Assembly: GCF_015207665.1 (NCBI RefSeq)
Contig: NZ_JADEWL010000016.1
Coordinates: 1 to 64,000 of the forward strand
From: Plectonema cf. radiosum LEGE 06105
Lineage (GTDB): Bacteria; Cyanobacteriota; Cyanobacteriia; Cyanobacteriales; Nostocaceae
Direction of reading: 5' to 3'
DNA length: 64,000 nt
The first letter of the stretch is position 1. Each line of letters starts with the position of its first letter. Position numbers and translations under genes: made by a program. Below are positions 1 to 8,396 of this stretch, piece after piece. Under the pieces are notes generated by a model. The model had not been told where the DNA came from. It worked only from the letters and a program-made list of their open reading frames with translations, and made no database searches.

Positions 1-10
1 CCCCATCCCC

Positions 11-241
11 CTACCTCCCCACCTCTTCCTCTCCGGGAACTGGATCATAACCGCCGGGATGAAATGGATGACAGCGGGAAATACGCCGAATTGCAAGCCA
101 TGAACCGCGCAACACGCCGAAACGTTCCAGTGCTTGCATTGCGTACATCGAACAAGTGGGTTGAAAACGACAACTTGGGGGAAATAGTGGTGAAATAAAC
201 ATTCGGTAGAACCGAATCAACCAAATTAATAATATTTTCAT
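11..241 (-). CDS. yidD: YidD membrane protein insertion efficiency factor
   Basis: Small 76-residue protein of the YidD family, a peripheral inner-membrane factor that helps YidC-dependent insertion of membrane proteins (established for the family). The sequence shows the family pattern: an N-terminal hydrophobic/amphipathic segment ending in SP, then CRFQPTCS (Cys24 and Cys30), RCHP (Cys57) and the terminal G-x-DPVP. Length is typical. In many bacteria yidD lies in the rpmH-rnpA-yidD-yidC cluster. Those partners would lie on either side; none is visible here, and the upstream side instead holds a divergent lipid kinase-like gene. Confidence 0.93.
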   Translation of the reverse strand: MKILLIWLIRFYRMFISPLFPPSCRFQPTCSMYAMQALERFGVLRGSWLAIRRISRCHPFHPGGYDPVPGEEEVGR

Positions 242-316
242 TACAATGGCAAAAATCCTATAAATTAGTAATAAGGGAAAAATTTCAATCTTAATTACAT
301 TTAACTTTTATTTAAC

Positions 317-1018
317 TTGAATTCATTTACTGTAATAGATTCTATTCCGCCTTTGTGGCTGCAAATTATAGCCGTTGGTGTTTGGGTGTCACTGATTCTG
401 CTGAGTGCAGGAGGAGTGAGTCGTTTAGCTAAGAGCAATTCGGAAATTGTCCGCAAGATAGTTCATATTGGTACTGGTAACGTAATCTTGCTTGCTTGGT
501 GGTTCGATATTCCTGCAAGCATCGGTATTGCTGCTTCGATTTTAGCGAGCATATTGACTTTGTTGTCCTACCGATTTCCGATTCTTCCTGGTATAAACAG
601 CGTTGGACGCAAAAGTTTGGGAACTTTTTTCTATTCTGTCAGTATTGGCATTTTAATCGCTTGGTTTTGGTATTTAAAACAACCATTTTACGCCGCACTG
701 GGAATATTAATTATGGCATGGGGAGATGGATTAGCTGCACTGATCGGTCAGCGTTTTGGTAAACATAAATACAATGTTTTAGGAGGACAAAAAAGTTTAG
801 AAGGTTCTCTGACGATGACTTTAGTCAGTTTTATTATCAGTAGTTTAATTTTATTCAATGTTCAAGGAAATACTTGGCAAACTTGGTTAATATCCGTAGT
901 TGTAGCTGTGGTTGCTACCGCTCTGGAAGCTATTTCAATTCTTGGTATTGACAATCTCACCGTTCCTTTAGGAAGTGCAGCTTTAGCTTTTGCCTTAAAT
1001 CAGTTAATTCTTCATTAA
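317..1018 (+). CDS. Phytol/polyprenol kinase-like integral membrane protein (SEC59/VTE5/DgkA-like)
   Basis: A 233-residue protein with about six or seven hydrophobic segments. It carries the hallmarks of the CTP-dependent phytol/dolichol/diacylglycerol kinase superfamily: RKIVH near residues 46-50, GDGLAALIGQRFG at about 136-148 and GQKSLEGS at about 157-164. In cyanobacteria and plants such enzymes phosphorylate phytol released from chlorophyll so that it can enter tocopherol or chlorophyll synthesis. The substrate here is inferred, not shown. The chosen start is TTG; no ATG lies before the first hydrophobic helix. It is divergent from yidD, with 75 bp between. Confidence 0.8.
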   Translation: MNSFTVIDSIPPLWLQIIAVGVWVSLILLSAGGVSRLAKSNSEIVRKIVHIGTGNVILLAWWFDIPASIGIAASILASILTLLSYRFPILPGINSVGRKSLGTFFYSVSIGILIAWFWYLKQPFYAALGILIMAWGDGLAALIGQRFGKHKYNVLGGQKSLEGSLTMTLVSFIISSLILFNVQGNTWQTWLISVVVAVVATALEAISILGIDNLTVPLGSAALAFALNQLILH

Positions 1019-1306
1019 ACTTCTGGGTAAAAATCTGGTTTTTCTACACCTCAAATGATGATAAATTAATACAGATAATACAGAATTGCCATATTGTTTA
1101 TCTACGAAAAAATACTTACTTATACAATAAAAACTGGTTATTTTTATCATACTTTCCTTAATATATATAAAAAATGGAATCTTCCACAAAAGCTTTAAAC
1201 CAATTTCCAGTATTTTTATTCATAAAAAGTTGCAAAACTTCATGAAATTTCACTAAAATACTTCTATAGATATAAAAAACTTGTTACTTACGACGGATAA
1301 CCTCTA

Positions 1307-1996
1307 ATGACATTTTTAACATTATCTCAACCTCTCCTGCGCGATAAACAGGAAGATTTAGATTACCAGGATTTACAAGGTATTTGGCGGATAAGTGGCA
1401 AAATTGGGAATATAAGGTTGATTTCAGGGTTTTATACTCGCATAGATCAAGTATTTATAATTTGGGGATTAGTATGCACGGGAATCTTTACCACAGCACA
1501 ATTTTTACCGATTAGTTGGGTTACTCAAGCAATTTTATGGACAACATTTACCATTATCGGTACTGCAATGATGATTGCATTTACCTGGTTTTGGGTAAGT
1601 GTGGAACGTTTACGGTGGTTAATATACGCTTGGATAATTTTAATATTAAGTGGTGTTGTCTTAACTGATGCGGGAATTTTTCTCGGTTGGGGAGAAGTAT
1701 TGATGCGTCTGTGTCCTTTATGGTTGGGGTTGAGCGCAGTTGGTTATATGATTACGGCATGGGCTGTTAAATCCCGTACTTTTGTAATTACCGCAGCAAT
1801 TCATTTATTAGGAATTTTGCTTTTACCCTACTGTGGTGGTAAACAGTTTCTTGCTACTGGTTTAGTCATGGGAATCAGTTTATTACTTTTAGCTGAGCTT
1901 CAATGGGAAATGCGTCCTCCAATCGATTACGATGTATTGACAGCAGAACAAAAGGAATTTAATCAACAGCAAAATCTGCGTCGTCAACTAGTATAA
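1307..1996 (+). CDS. Conserved membrane protein of unknown function, six predicted helices
   Basis: A 229-residue protein. After a soluble N-terminus of about 45 residues there are six hydrophobic segments (roughly 47-67, 72-100, 104-127, 133-152, 158-175 and 182-200), followed by a charged tail. I see no catalytic motif and do not recognise a characterised family. It stands alone, with 288 bp upstream and an inverted-repeat terminator downstream. Start is ATG. Confidence 0.75.
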   Translation: MTFLTLSQPLLRDKQEDLDYQDLQGIWRISGKIGNIRLISGFYTRIDQVFIIWGLVCTGIFTTAQFLPISWVTQAILWTTFTIIGTAMMIAFTWFWVSVERLRWLIYAWIILILSGVVLTDAGIFLGWGEVLMRLCPLWLGLSAVGYMITAWAVKSRTFVITAAIHLLGILLLPYCGGKQFLATGLVMGISLLLLAELQWEMRPPIDYDVLTAEQKEFNQQQNLRRQLV

Positions 1997-2072
1997 ACCG
2001 GGTTTGTAGCTGAAGGGGCGTAAGTTTTGAATTTTAAAAATCTGAACAATAGTATTATTGACTTACACAAAA

Positions 2073-2121
2073 AAATCAGTGGCTTAAAATTAGTTTTAAA
2101 ATTAGTTTTAACCACTGATTT
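2073..2121 (+). terminator. Inverted-repeat terminator after the membrane protein gene
   Basis: Perfect 10-bp arms (AAATCAGTGG at 2073-2082 and CCACTGATTT at 2112-2121) enclose an AT-rich loop that is itself partly self-complementary (TTAAAATTAG...TTTTAA). It lies about 75 bp past the stop of the 1307-1996 gene, so a transcription end is the simplest reading. Confidence 0.55.
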
Positions 2122-2315
2122 ATTTATGAACTAATATCAAATCCGTTGGTATCGGAATTATATATTTGCGAATGCAGAGGGACACAAAGGTAAGCACACA
2201 GAGACGTAGAGTTTTTTCTTATTCCTTCTATAAATTTGGTTTTTTAGGAGAAGGTTATAGATTAAATAATTCCAATATAAGCGGAAAAGATATGATTAAT
2301 TTGTTCTGATATTAA

Positions 2316-2468
2316 TTACCAAGTATCGACTGTTCTGCTTTTATAAACTTCACCCGTAAATGGTTGAACACCACTGTTAGGATAAGCATCATCATTGGGA
2401 GCAAATATTCGCATTACTGCTTCCGAAATATACTGAGCGATATTTGAAAGTGTTTTGGAAATAAACAT
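2316..2468 (-). CDS. Small conserved-looking protein of 50 residues, unknown function
   Basis: Reading the minus strand from ATG at 2468 gives a 50-residue protein beginning MFISKTLSNIAQYISEAVMR, with a later NDDAYPNSGVQPFTGEVYKS and a stop at 2316. A good ribosome binding site (AGGAG, about 10 bases before ATG) supports it. The N-terminal half is an amphipathic helix and the C-terminal half is polar. It reminds me of short conserved cyanobacterial proteins ending in a VQPF-type motif, but I cannot name the family. The gene is too short for routine gene calling. Confidence 0.6.
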   Translation of the reverse strand: MFISKTLSNIAQYISEAVMRIFAPNDDAYPNSGVQPFTGEVYKSRTVDTW

Positions 2469-2621
2469 AAAGGTAAGCTCCTAAACGTTTTCATCTTTTA
2501 ACATTTGATATCTTTACTTTAATTGTTAAATCAGCAATTAATTGATTTTTTCAATATATCGAAAATATTCGCAATACTTCTTCAAAAGGTCAAAGATTAA
2601 AGGTTCAATATCAACTAACCC

Positions 2622-2654
2622 TTGACATTATTTATGGTGAAAACTACCATAAAT
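2622..2654 (+). promoter_or_regulatory. pncB promoter with overlapping palindromic operator (candidate NrtR site)
   Basis: TTGACA at 2622-2627 is followed 17 bases later by TACCAT (2645-2650), a plausible sigma-70 promoter. A perfect palindrome, ATTTATGGT (2630-2638), a 7-base spacer and ACCATAAAT (2646-2654), covers the spacer and the -10 box, 30 bp before the pncB ATG. A repressor bound there would block RNA polymerase. The NrtR-type regulator encoded two genes downstream is the natural candidate; that link is inference. Confidence 0.6.
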
Positions 2655-2683
2655 GAAAATAGATTTTACTAAGGTGCATTTGA

Positions 2684-4051
2684 ATGACAACTTTATTTAA
2701 CCTTGATAGGTCTTTAGGAGAGCAATTAAGCTTTTCTAGTGCCGATTACAGTTTGCTGACAGATTTGTATCAGTTGACAATGGGGGCTTGTTATGCAGGT
2801 GAAGGTGTAGAGCAAAAACAAGCCAGCTTTGAATTGTTTACCAGAAAATTGCCGGAAGGGTTTGGTTATTTGATTGCAATGGGGTTGGAACAAGCGCTAG
2901 AGTATTTAGAGCAATTCAGCTTTAGTTCCGGTCAAATTGAGGCTTTACAAGAAACGGGAATTTTTGCATCAGCTCCCCCACAATTTTGGTCATTATTAGA
3001 ATCAGGAGGGTTTACCGGGGATGTATGGGCTGTTCCGGAAGGGACTACGGTATTTGCCCTCGAACCATTATTAAGAATTGAAGCACCGTTATGGCAAGCA
3101 CAATTAGTTGAAACTTATTTGCTTAATACCTTAAATTACCAGACATTGATTGCCACAAGAGCAGCGCGATCGCGAAATGTTGCGGGAGAGAATACAACAC
3201 TATTGGAATTCGGTACAAGACGAGCATTCAGCCCCCAAGCATCATTGTGGGCTGCCAGAGCTGCTTTAGCAGGGGGATTTGATGCAACATCAAATGTGTT
3301 AGCTGCGCTACAATTAGGTGAAAAACCTAGTGGTACGATGGCTCACGCTTTAGTGATGGCATTATGTGCATTAGAAGGTAGTGAAGAGCAGGCTTTTACA
3401 GCATTTCACCAATATTTTCCAGGAGCGCCATTGTTAATTGATACTTACGATACAATTGCTGCGGCAGGTAAGTTAGCAAATATGGTTAAAGCTGGAGAAA
3501 TAAATTTAACTGGAGTCCGATTAGATTCTGGAGATTTGGTAACATTATCCCAACAAGTTAGAGAAATTTTACCAGATGTTTCAATTTTCGCCAGCGGAGA
3601 TATAGACGAATGGGAAATAGCCAGATTAAAAGAAAATAAAGCTGAAATTGATGGTTATGGAATGGGAACACGATTAGTGACGGGTAATCCTGTCAATGGA
3701 GTTTACAAACTTGTGGAAATTGATGGGATTCCGGTGATGAAACAGTCTAGTGGAAAAGCAAGTTATCCAGGAAAAAAACAAATTTTTAGGGAGTTTGCAG
3801 AAGATAAATTTAAATCAGATACCTTGGGATTAGTTACGGAAAGTTATCCAGAAAAACAGCCTTTATTAAAGTTATTTATGAAAGATGGTAAACGATTAGA
3901 ATCACCTTGTACGCTCAAAACAATTAAACAACAAACTGCCGCCTCAGTAGCGAGCTTACCTGCTGATATTCTAAATTTAAATTCCACCACATCGTCCGTA
4001 GAAATTTCCACTTCTCTACAACAATTGACTAAACAAACAAAGAACAGTTGA
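2684..4051 (+). CDS. pncB: Nicotinate phosphoribosyltransferase
   Basis: A 455-residue enzyme that converts nicotinate and PRPP to nicotinate mononucleotide (Preiss-Handler salvage to NAD; cytosolic). Recognisable blocks are LLTDLYQLTMGACY near residue 25, LEFGTRRAFSPQ near 165 (the phosphoribosyltransferase-type substrate site), LIDTYDT near 250, GVRLDSGDL near 278 and FASGDIDEWEI near 305. Length fits the family. It is first in a same-strand run pncB-nadD-nrtR-nadE, so most of the pyridine nucleotide pathway sits in one cluster. A palindrome over its promoter suggests repression. Confidence 0.95.
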   Translation: MTTLFNLDRSLGEQLSFSSADYSLLTDLYQLTMGACYAGEGVEQKQASFELFTRKLPEGFGYLIAMGLEQALEYLEQFSFSSGQIEALQETGIFASAPPQFWSLLESGGFTGDVWAVPEGTTVFALEPLLRIEAPLWQAQLVETYLLNTLNYQTLIATRAARSRNVAGENTTLLEFGTRRAFSPQASLWAARAALAGGFDATSNVLAALQLGEKPSGTMAHALVMALCALEGSEEQAFTAFHQYFPGAPLLIDTYDTIAAAGKLANMVKAGEINLTGVRLDSGDLVTLSQQVREILPDVSIFASGDIDEWEIARLKENKAEIDGYGMGTRLVTGNPVNGVYKLVEIDGIPVMKQSSGKASYPGKKQIFREFAEDKFKSDTLGLVTESYPEKQPLLKLFMKDGKRLESPCTLKTIKQQTAASVASLPADILNLNSTTSSVEISTSLQQLTKQTKNS

Positions 4052-4213
4052 CAGTGGACAGTGGACAGTTGACAGTGGTTATTAGAAAAACCATCAACCA
4101 TTAACTAACGAATATCAACCATCAACTAACAAATATCAACCATCAACCATCAACTACCAACCATCAACCAACAACCATCAACTATCAACCAACAACCAAC
4201 AACTATCAACTAA
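4052..4213. repeat. Heptameric short tandem repeats (STRR)
   Basis: The gap between pncB and nadD is almost wholly low-complexity heptad repeats: first TTGACAG/TGGACAG units, then CAACCAT, CAACTAA and CAACTAT units up to the nadD start. Such STRRs are typical of heterocystous cyanobacteria. No promoter can be made out inside, and the repeat reaches to within a few bases of the nadD ATG with no clear Shine-Dalgarno. Confidence 0.8.
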
Positions 4214-4215
4214 TA

Positions 4216-4815
4216 ATGAAAATAGCATTATTCGGTACAAGTGCAGACCCGCCGACAGCAGGACATCAAGCGGTTTTAATTTGGTTATCTTATCATTACG
4301 ATTATGTCGCGGTTTGGGCTGCTGATAATCCTTTTAAAGCTCATCAAACATCTTTAGAAAATAGAATAGAAATGCTGCGGTTACTGATTAAGGATATCAT
4401 TCCACCACGGTTAAATGTGAATTTGGAACAGGAGTTAAGTAATTTAAGAACTGTTAATACAATCGAAAATGCTCAACAACGCTGGGGTAAAGATGCTGAA
4501 TTTGTTGTAGTAATTGGTGCGGATTTACTCGGTCAATTTCAGCGTTGGTATAGAATTAAAGATTTGTTGCAGTTAGCATCTGTTTTAGTAGTACCAAGAC
4601 CGGGATATGCAATAGATAAAAGTAATCTAGAAAAAATAGGTGAATTAGGAGGAACAATTAGCATTGCTAATCTAACTGGTTTAGATGTTTCTTCAACAGC
4701 TTATCGCGAACATGGTGATACTCAAGCTTTGACACCCTCGGTTGCTGCTTATATTAATCAAAAGCATTTATACAAATGCCAAGACTCAATCAAAACAAAA
4801 TTTTATCAACCTTAA
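4216..4815 (+). CDS. nadD: Nicotinate-nucleotide adenylyltransferase
   Basis: A 199-residue nucleotidyltransferase that makes deamido-NAD from nicotinate mononucleotide and ATP, the step after PncB and before NadE. It opens with the nucleotide-binding loop GTSADPPTAGHQ (residues 7-18, the (H/T)xGH motif) and ends with the VSSTAYRE version of the ISSTxxR motif near residue 160. The first loop is variant (GTSADPP rather than GGTFDPxH), so NMN-adenylyltransferase activity cannot be excluded, but the cluster fits NadD. Its last 40 bases overlap the start of the next gene. Confidence 0.9.
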   Translation: MKIALFGTSADPPTAGHQAVLIWLSYHYDYVAVWAADNPFKAHQTSLENRIEMLRLLIKDIIPPRLNVNLEQELSNLRTVNTIENAQQRWGKDAEFVVVIGADLLGQFQRWYRIKDLLQLASVLVVPRPGYAIDKSNLEKIGELGGTISIANLTGLDVSSTAYREHGDTQALTPSVAAYINQKHLYKCQDSIKTKFYQP

Positions 4816-5522
4816 ATCAACAACCTTTAGCTGATTTCAAAGTTGGTGTTGACAATGTGATTTTTTCAGTTGATATTACTCAAAATCGGCTATTAGTTCT
4901 ATTAGTAATGCGTCCGTGCGAACCATTTGTAAATACTTGGAGTCTTCCGGGTACTTTAGTTCGTGAAGGTGAGTCTTTAGAAGATGCTGCTTATCGCATT
5001 ATGGCAGAGAAAATCTGTGTAGAAAATCTTTATTTAGAACAATTGTATACTTTTGGTGGTCCGAATCGCGACCCCAGAGAAGCCAGCGATAGTTATGGTG
5101 TACGTTATCTATCGGTAAGCTATTTTGCTTTAGTAAGATTTGAGGAAGCAAAGTTAATTACTGATGGTGTTACAGATGTAGCTTGGTATCCGGTGAAAGA
5201 AGTGCCTCAATTAGCTTTTGACCATAATCAAATTCTTTCATACGGACACAAACGTTTACGAAATAAGTTGGAGTATTCTCCTGTGGCTTTTGATGTTTTA
5301 CCAGATAAGTTTACTTTAAATGATTTATATCAGTTTTATACTACTATTTTAGGTGAAAATTTTTCCGATTATTCTAATTTTCGCGCTCGTTTACTCAAGT
5401 TAGGTTTTTTATCTGATACTGGAATAAAAGTGTCACGAGGTGCTGGTCGTCCTGCTAGTTTGTATCAGTTTGACGCGGAAGCTTTTGCCCCTTTTAAAGA
5501 TAAACCATTAGTTTTTATTTAA
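4776..5522 (+). CDS. nrtR: NrtR-type regulator: degenerate Nudix domain plus winged helix
   Basis: A 248-residue protein with an N-terminal Nudix domain (about 20-145) and a C-terminal winged helix (about 150-230, ending in GAGRPASLYQF), the NrtR architecture. NrtR proteins sense ADP-ribose or related NAD metabolites and repress NAD synthesis genes. The Nudix box (about residues 60-82) keeps GES and R74 but reads RIMAEK where catalytic enzymes have REUxEE, so two catalytic glutamates are lost; that suits a sensor rather than a hydrolase. The start overlaps nadD by 40 bases; no later in-frame start would keep the whole domain, so the overlap is probably real. Confidence 0.87.
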   Translation: MPRLNQNKILSTLNQQPLADFKVGVDNVIFSVDITQNRLLVLLVMRPCEPFVNTWSLPGTLVREGESLEDAAYRIMAEKICVENLYLEQLYTFGGPNRDPREASDSYGVRYLSVSYFALVRFEEAKLITDGVTDVAWYPVKEVPQLAFDHNQILSYGHKRLRNKLEYSPVAFDVLPDKFTLNDLYQFYTTILGENFSDYSNFRARLLKLGFLSDTGIKVSRGAGRPASLYQFDAEAFAPFKDKPLVFI

Positions 5523-5523
5523 T

Positions 5524-5691
5524 TATAGGTAATAGGTAATAGGTAATTGGTAATTGGTAATTGGTAATTGGTAATTGGTAATTGTCAACTATCCACTATC
5601 CACTATCCACTATCCACTATCCACTATCCACTATCAACTATCAACCATCAACCATCAACCATCAACCATCAACTATCAAATCTTTAATCTC
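5524..5691. repeat. Heptameric short tandem repeats (STRR), several unit types in series
   Basis: The nrtR-nadE gap consists of consecutive heptamer blocks: TAGGTAA, then TTGGTAA (about seven copies), then CTATCCA (about seven), then CAACCAT/CAACTAT. The change of unit at a constant 7-base period is characteristic of cyanobacterial STRRs. The array occupies nearly the whole spacer before nadE. Confidence 0.85.
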
Positions 5692-5693
5692 AA

Positions 5694-7388
5694 ATGAAAA
5701 TTACAATTTCTCAAATTAATCCGATAATTGGGGATTTAACTGGTAACGCTCAAAAAATTTTAGCAGCGGCACAAATAGCAGCGGTAAATCAAGTTAATTT
5801 ATTATTAACTCCGGAACTTTCTTTATGTGGCTATCCTCCACGAGATTTATTATTAAATCCTGGTTTTGTAGAGGCAATGAACATCACTTTACAACAATTA
5901 GCTAGCGATTTACCCGCTGATTTAACCGTGTTGGTGGGAACAGTTGAAAAAAATTCAACAGCACATATTAATGGTGGAAAACCTTTATATAACAGTGTTG
6001 CTCTACTACAAAAAGGAAAAATTAAACAAATTTTTCATAAAAAATTATTACCAACTTATGATGTATTTGATGAACATCGCTATTTTGAACCAGGATTACA
6101 ACCTAATTATTTTGTTCTTGAACAAGTAAAAATTGGTGTGACAATCTGCGAAGATTTATGGAATGATGAAGAATTTTTTGGTAAGCGTAGTTATTCGATA
6201 AATCCAATTATTGAGCTATGTCAATTGGATGTAAATTTAATTGTTAATTTATCTGCTTCTCCTTATACATCTGGTAAACAGCATTTTCGAGAAGCAATGT
6301 TAAAACATACAGCAATGCGCTTTGAAAAACCAATTATTTATGTGAATCAAGTCGGTGGTAATGATGATTTAATTTTTGATGGTAGAAGTTTTGCTTTTAA
6401 TAAAACTGGTGAATTAAGTTGTCGTGCTTGTGGTTTTGATACTGATTTATTACAACTTGAATTTAATCAAGAAAAACAAGATTTAAATATTAACTCCCAT
6501 TTCAATTCTATTGCACCTAATTACGAATCTGAAGATGAAGAAATTTGGCACGCTTTGGTTTTAGGAGTACGAGATTACGTCCGCAAATGTCGTTTTTCTC
6601 AGGTAATTTTAGGCTTAAGCGGTGGTATTGATTCATCAATTGTTGCCGCGATCGCCACCGCAGCGTTAGGTAAAGAAAATGTCCTTGGTGTACTGATGCC
6701 TTCTCCTTATAGTTCCGATTCTTCTATCAAAGATGCCGACGATTTAGCTGCAAATCTCGGGATAAAAACAAGATTACTGCCCATAGGAGAATTAATGAAA
6801 TCCTATGACAACACCTTTGCAGAATTATTCGTTAATACCGAATTTGGATTGGCAGAAGAGAATATTCAATCTCGAATTCGTGGTAACTTATTAATGGGAA
6901 TTTCTAATAAATTTGGTTATCTTTTACTATCAACTGGTAACAAATCGGAAATGGCTGTTGGTTACTGCACATTATATGGTGATATGAATGGAGGTTTGGC
7001 TGTAATTGCCGATGTTCCCAAAACTCGCATTTATTCGCTTTGTCATTGGCTAAATCGGAATCAAGAAATAATTCCCCAAAATGTATTAACCAAAGCACCA
7101 AGCGCCGAACTAAAACCAGGTCAAGTTGACCAAGATTCATTACCAGCATACGAGATTTTAGATGATATTTTGCAGCGTTTAATTAATGATTATCAATCAG
7201 CAGCCCAAATAATTGCAGCGGGATATGATCAAGAGCTTGTTAACCGAGTGATTAAAATGGTAGCCCGTGCAGAATTCAAACGACGACAAGCACCCCCAGG
7301 AATAAAAATCACCGATCGCGCTTTCGGTACAGGTTGGAGAATGCCTATTGCTAGTAATTGGTTAGCAATTATTAATGCTAACAACTAA
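5694..7388 (+). CDS. nadE: Glutamine-dependent NAD+ synthetase
   Basis: A 564-residue two-domain enzyme that amidates deamido-NAD to NAD with glutamine and ATP. The N-terminal nitrilase-like glutaminase domain (about 1-270) has the Glu (PELSLCGYPPRD), Lys (HKKLLPTYDVFDE) and Cys (ICEDLWND) triad. The C-terminal synthetase domain has the SGGIDSS pyrophosphate loop near residue 310 and GNKSEMAVGYCTLYGD near 417. Length and domain order match bacterial glutamine-dependent NadE. It closes the cluster and is followed by a hairpin made of the AAGTCGGGTTTT repeat. Confidence 0.96.
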   Translation: MKITISQINPIIGDLTGNAQKILAAAQIAAVNQVNLLLTPELSLCGYPPRDLLLNPGFVEAMNITLQQLASDLPADLTVLVGTVEKNSTAHINGGKPLYNSVALLQKGKIKQIFHKKLLPTYDVFDEHRYFEPGLQPNYFVLEQVKIGVTICEDLWNDEEFFGKRSYSINPIIELCQLDVNLIVNLSASPYTSGKQHFREAMLKHTAMRFEKPIIYVNQVGGNDDLIFDGRSFAFNKTGELSCRACGFDTDLLQLEFNQEKQDLNINSHFNSIAPNYESEDEEIWHALVLGVRDYVRKCRFSQVILGLSGGIDSSIVAAIATAALGKENVLGVLMPSPYSSDSSIKDADDLAANLGIKTRLLPIGELMKSYDNTFAELFVNTEFGLAEENIQSRIRGNLLMGISNKFGYLLLSTGNKSEMAVGYCTLYGDMNGGLAVIADVPKTRIYSLCHWLNRNQEIIPQNVLTKAPSAELKPGQVDQDSLPAYEILDDILQRLINDYQSAAQIIAAGYDQELVNRVIKMVARAEFKRRQAPPGIKITDRAFGTGWRMPIASNWLAIINANN

Positions 7389-7393
7389 TATTA

Positions 7394-7456
7394 AGAAGTC
7401 GGGTTTTTTACCTTAAATATTCGTAAAATAGCACAACCTCGCTCAAAACCCGACTT
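7394..7456 (+). terminator. Hairpin of the AAGTCGGGTTTT repeat after nadE
   Basis: AGAAGTCGGGTTTT begins 6 bases after the nadE stop and pairs with AAAACCCGACTT at 7445-7456 across a loop of about 37 bases. It probably ends nadE transcription. The same inverted sequence recurs elsewhere in the window (19102, 28428, 41938, 44317, 59611 and others), so it is a dispersed element used in terminator positions. Confidence 0.55.
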
Positions 7457-7661
7457 ATCAACTCACGCAAAAATAACGCTTTTAAAGCTTCTTTTTCGCA
7501 AACGGTTGCTCGAATTCACCTTATATTAAACGGACTGAGAATGAAGCAACTGGAATCAGCGCTGGGAGTCTCAATTCCCTACTTGCTTCACACTTTTGAT
7601 GATAAACGACACGAGGAAACCTTTTATTTATCCACTTAATTAAACACTAATTGGAATAAAT

Positions 7662-8396
7662 TTATCCCTCTATCTCTCTTAACATTGCATCGATTCGAGT
7701 AACACCATCCCATTTTTCTTGGCTTTTGTATAAATTCAGCGCTTGCTTTAAAGCTCCTGCTGCTTCTTTCGATTGACCTTTCTTCATGAAAATTCTACCC
7801 CGTAACTCATAAGCTTGGGGATTTTTTGGATCTAATTCGATAATCTGTTCGTAAGCCCATTTTGCGCTATCATACTCTCCTAAACGCAGCAAAATTAAAG
7901 CTAACCCGATATAGGCATTCACATTTTGGCGGTCAGCCTGTATTGACTTACGGTAAGCTTCCTTGGCAGTATTATTATCGCCCATGCTGCCGCTAACGTA
8001 GGCTAAAGCGTATTGATAATCGCCATTATTGGGATTGAGGGCTACAGCACGACGGTAAGCTGCTAATGCTGCGGAATAATTTCCTTGTTGAGCATACAAG
8101 TAACCGATACCAGAATAAATACTACCATTTTTGGGTTCTAAACTGGAAGCTTCTTGATAAACTCTGATTGCGCCATTATAATCGCCAGAATTTACCAGTC
8201 TGCGTCCTTCATCCAGCAGTATTTTTACCTGCTGAGTGCTAGCCTGAGCCACTTTTACCGGAGAACGCCGGTTAGCGCAGGCACCGCCGTTGCACGAGGG
8301 TGTACCGCTGACTTGAGCCTGAGCAGCAGTAGGTATTGCAGCTGCAACGCTTCCTATTAAGAAAACACTGATTAAAGAATATGTTCGATTGTACAC
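7662..8396 (-). CDS. Exported tetratricopeptide-repeat protein
   Basis: A 244-residue protein with an N-terminal signal peptide (hydrophobic core SLISVFLIGSVAAA, probable cleavage after AAQA near residue 28), a short linker with CNGGAC, and four or five tandem TPR units from about residue 52 to 235 (e.g. YSGIGYLYAQQGNYSAALAAY). TPRs mediate protein-protein contacts, and the signal places it in the periplasm or thylakoid lumen. The start codon is GTG; no ATG would keep the signal. No partner is evident in the neighbourhood. Confidence 0.85.
   Translation of the reverse strand: MYNRTYSLISVFLIGSVAAAIPTAAQAQVSGTPSCNGGACANRRSPVKVAQASTQQVKILLDEGRRLVNSGDYNGAIRVYQEASSLEPKNGSIYSGIGYLYAQQGNYSAALAAYRRAVALNPNNGDYQYALAYVSGSMGDNNTAKEAYRKSIQADRQNVNAYIGLALILLRLGEYDSAKWAYEQIIELDPKNPQAYELRGRIFMKKGQSKEAAGALKQALNLYKSQEKWDGVTRIDAMLREIEG

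Noticed and set aside
4052..5691. CRISPR array in the repeat-rich spacers
   Set aside because: Repeats are 7-base tandem units without spacers; STRR, not CRISPR.
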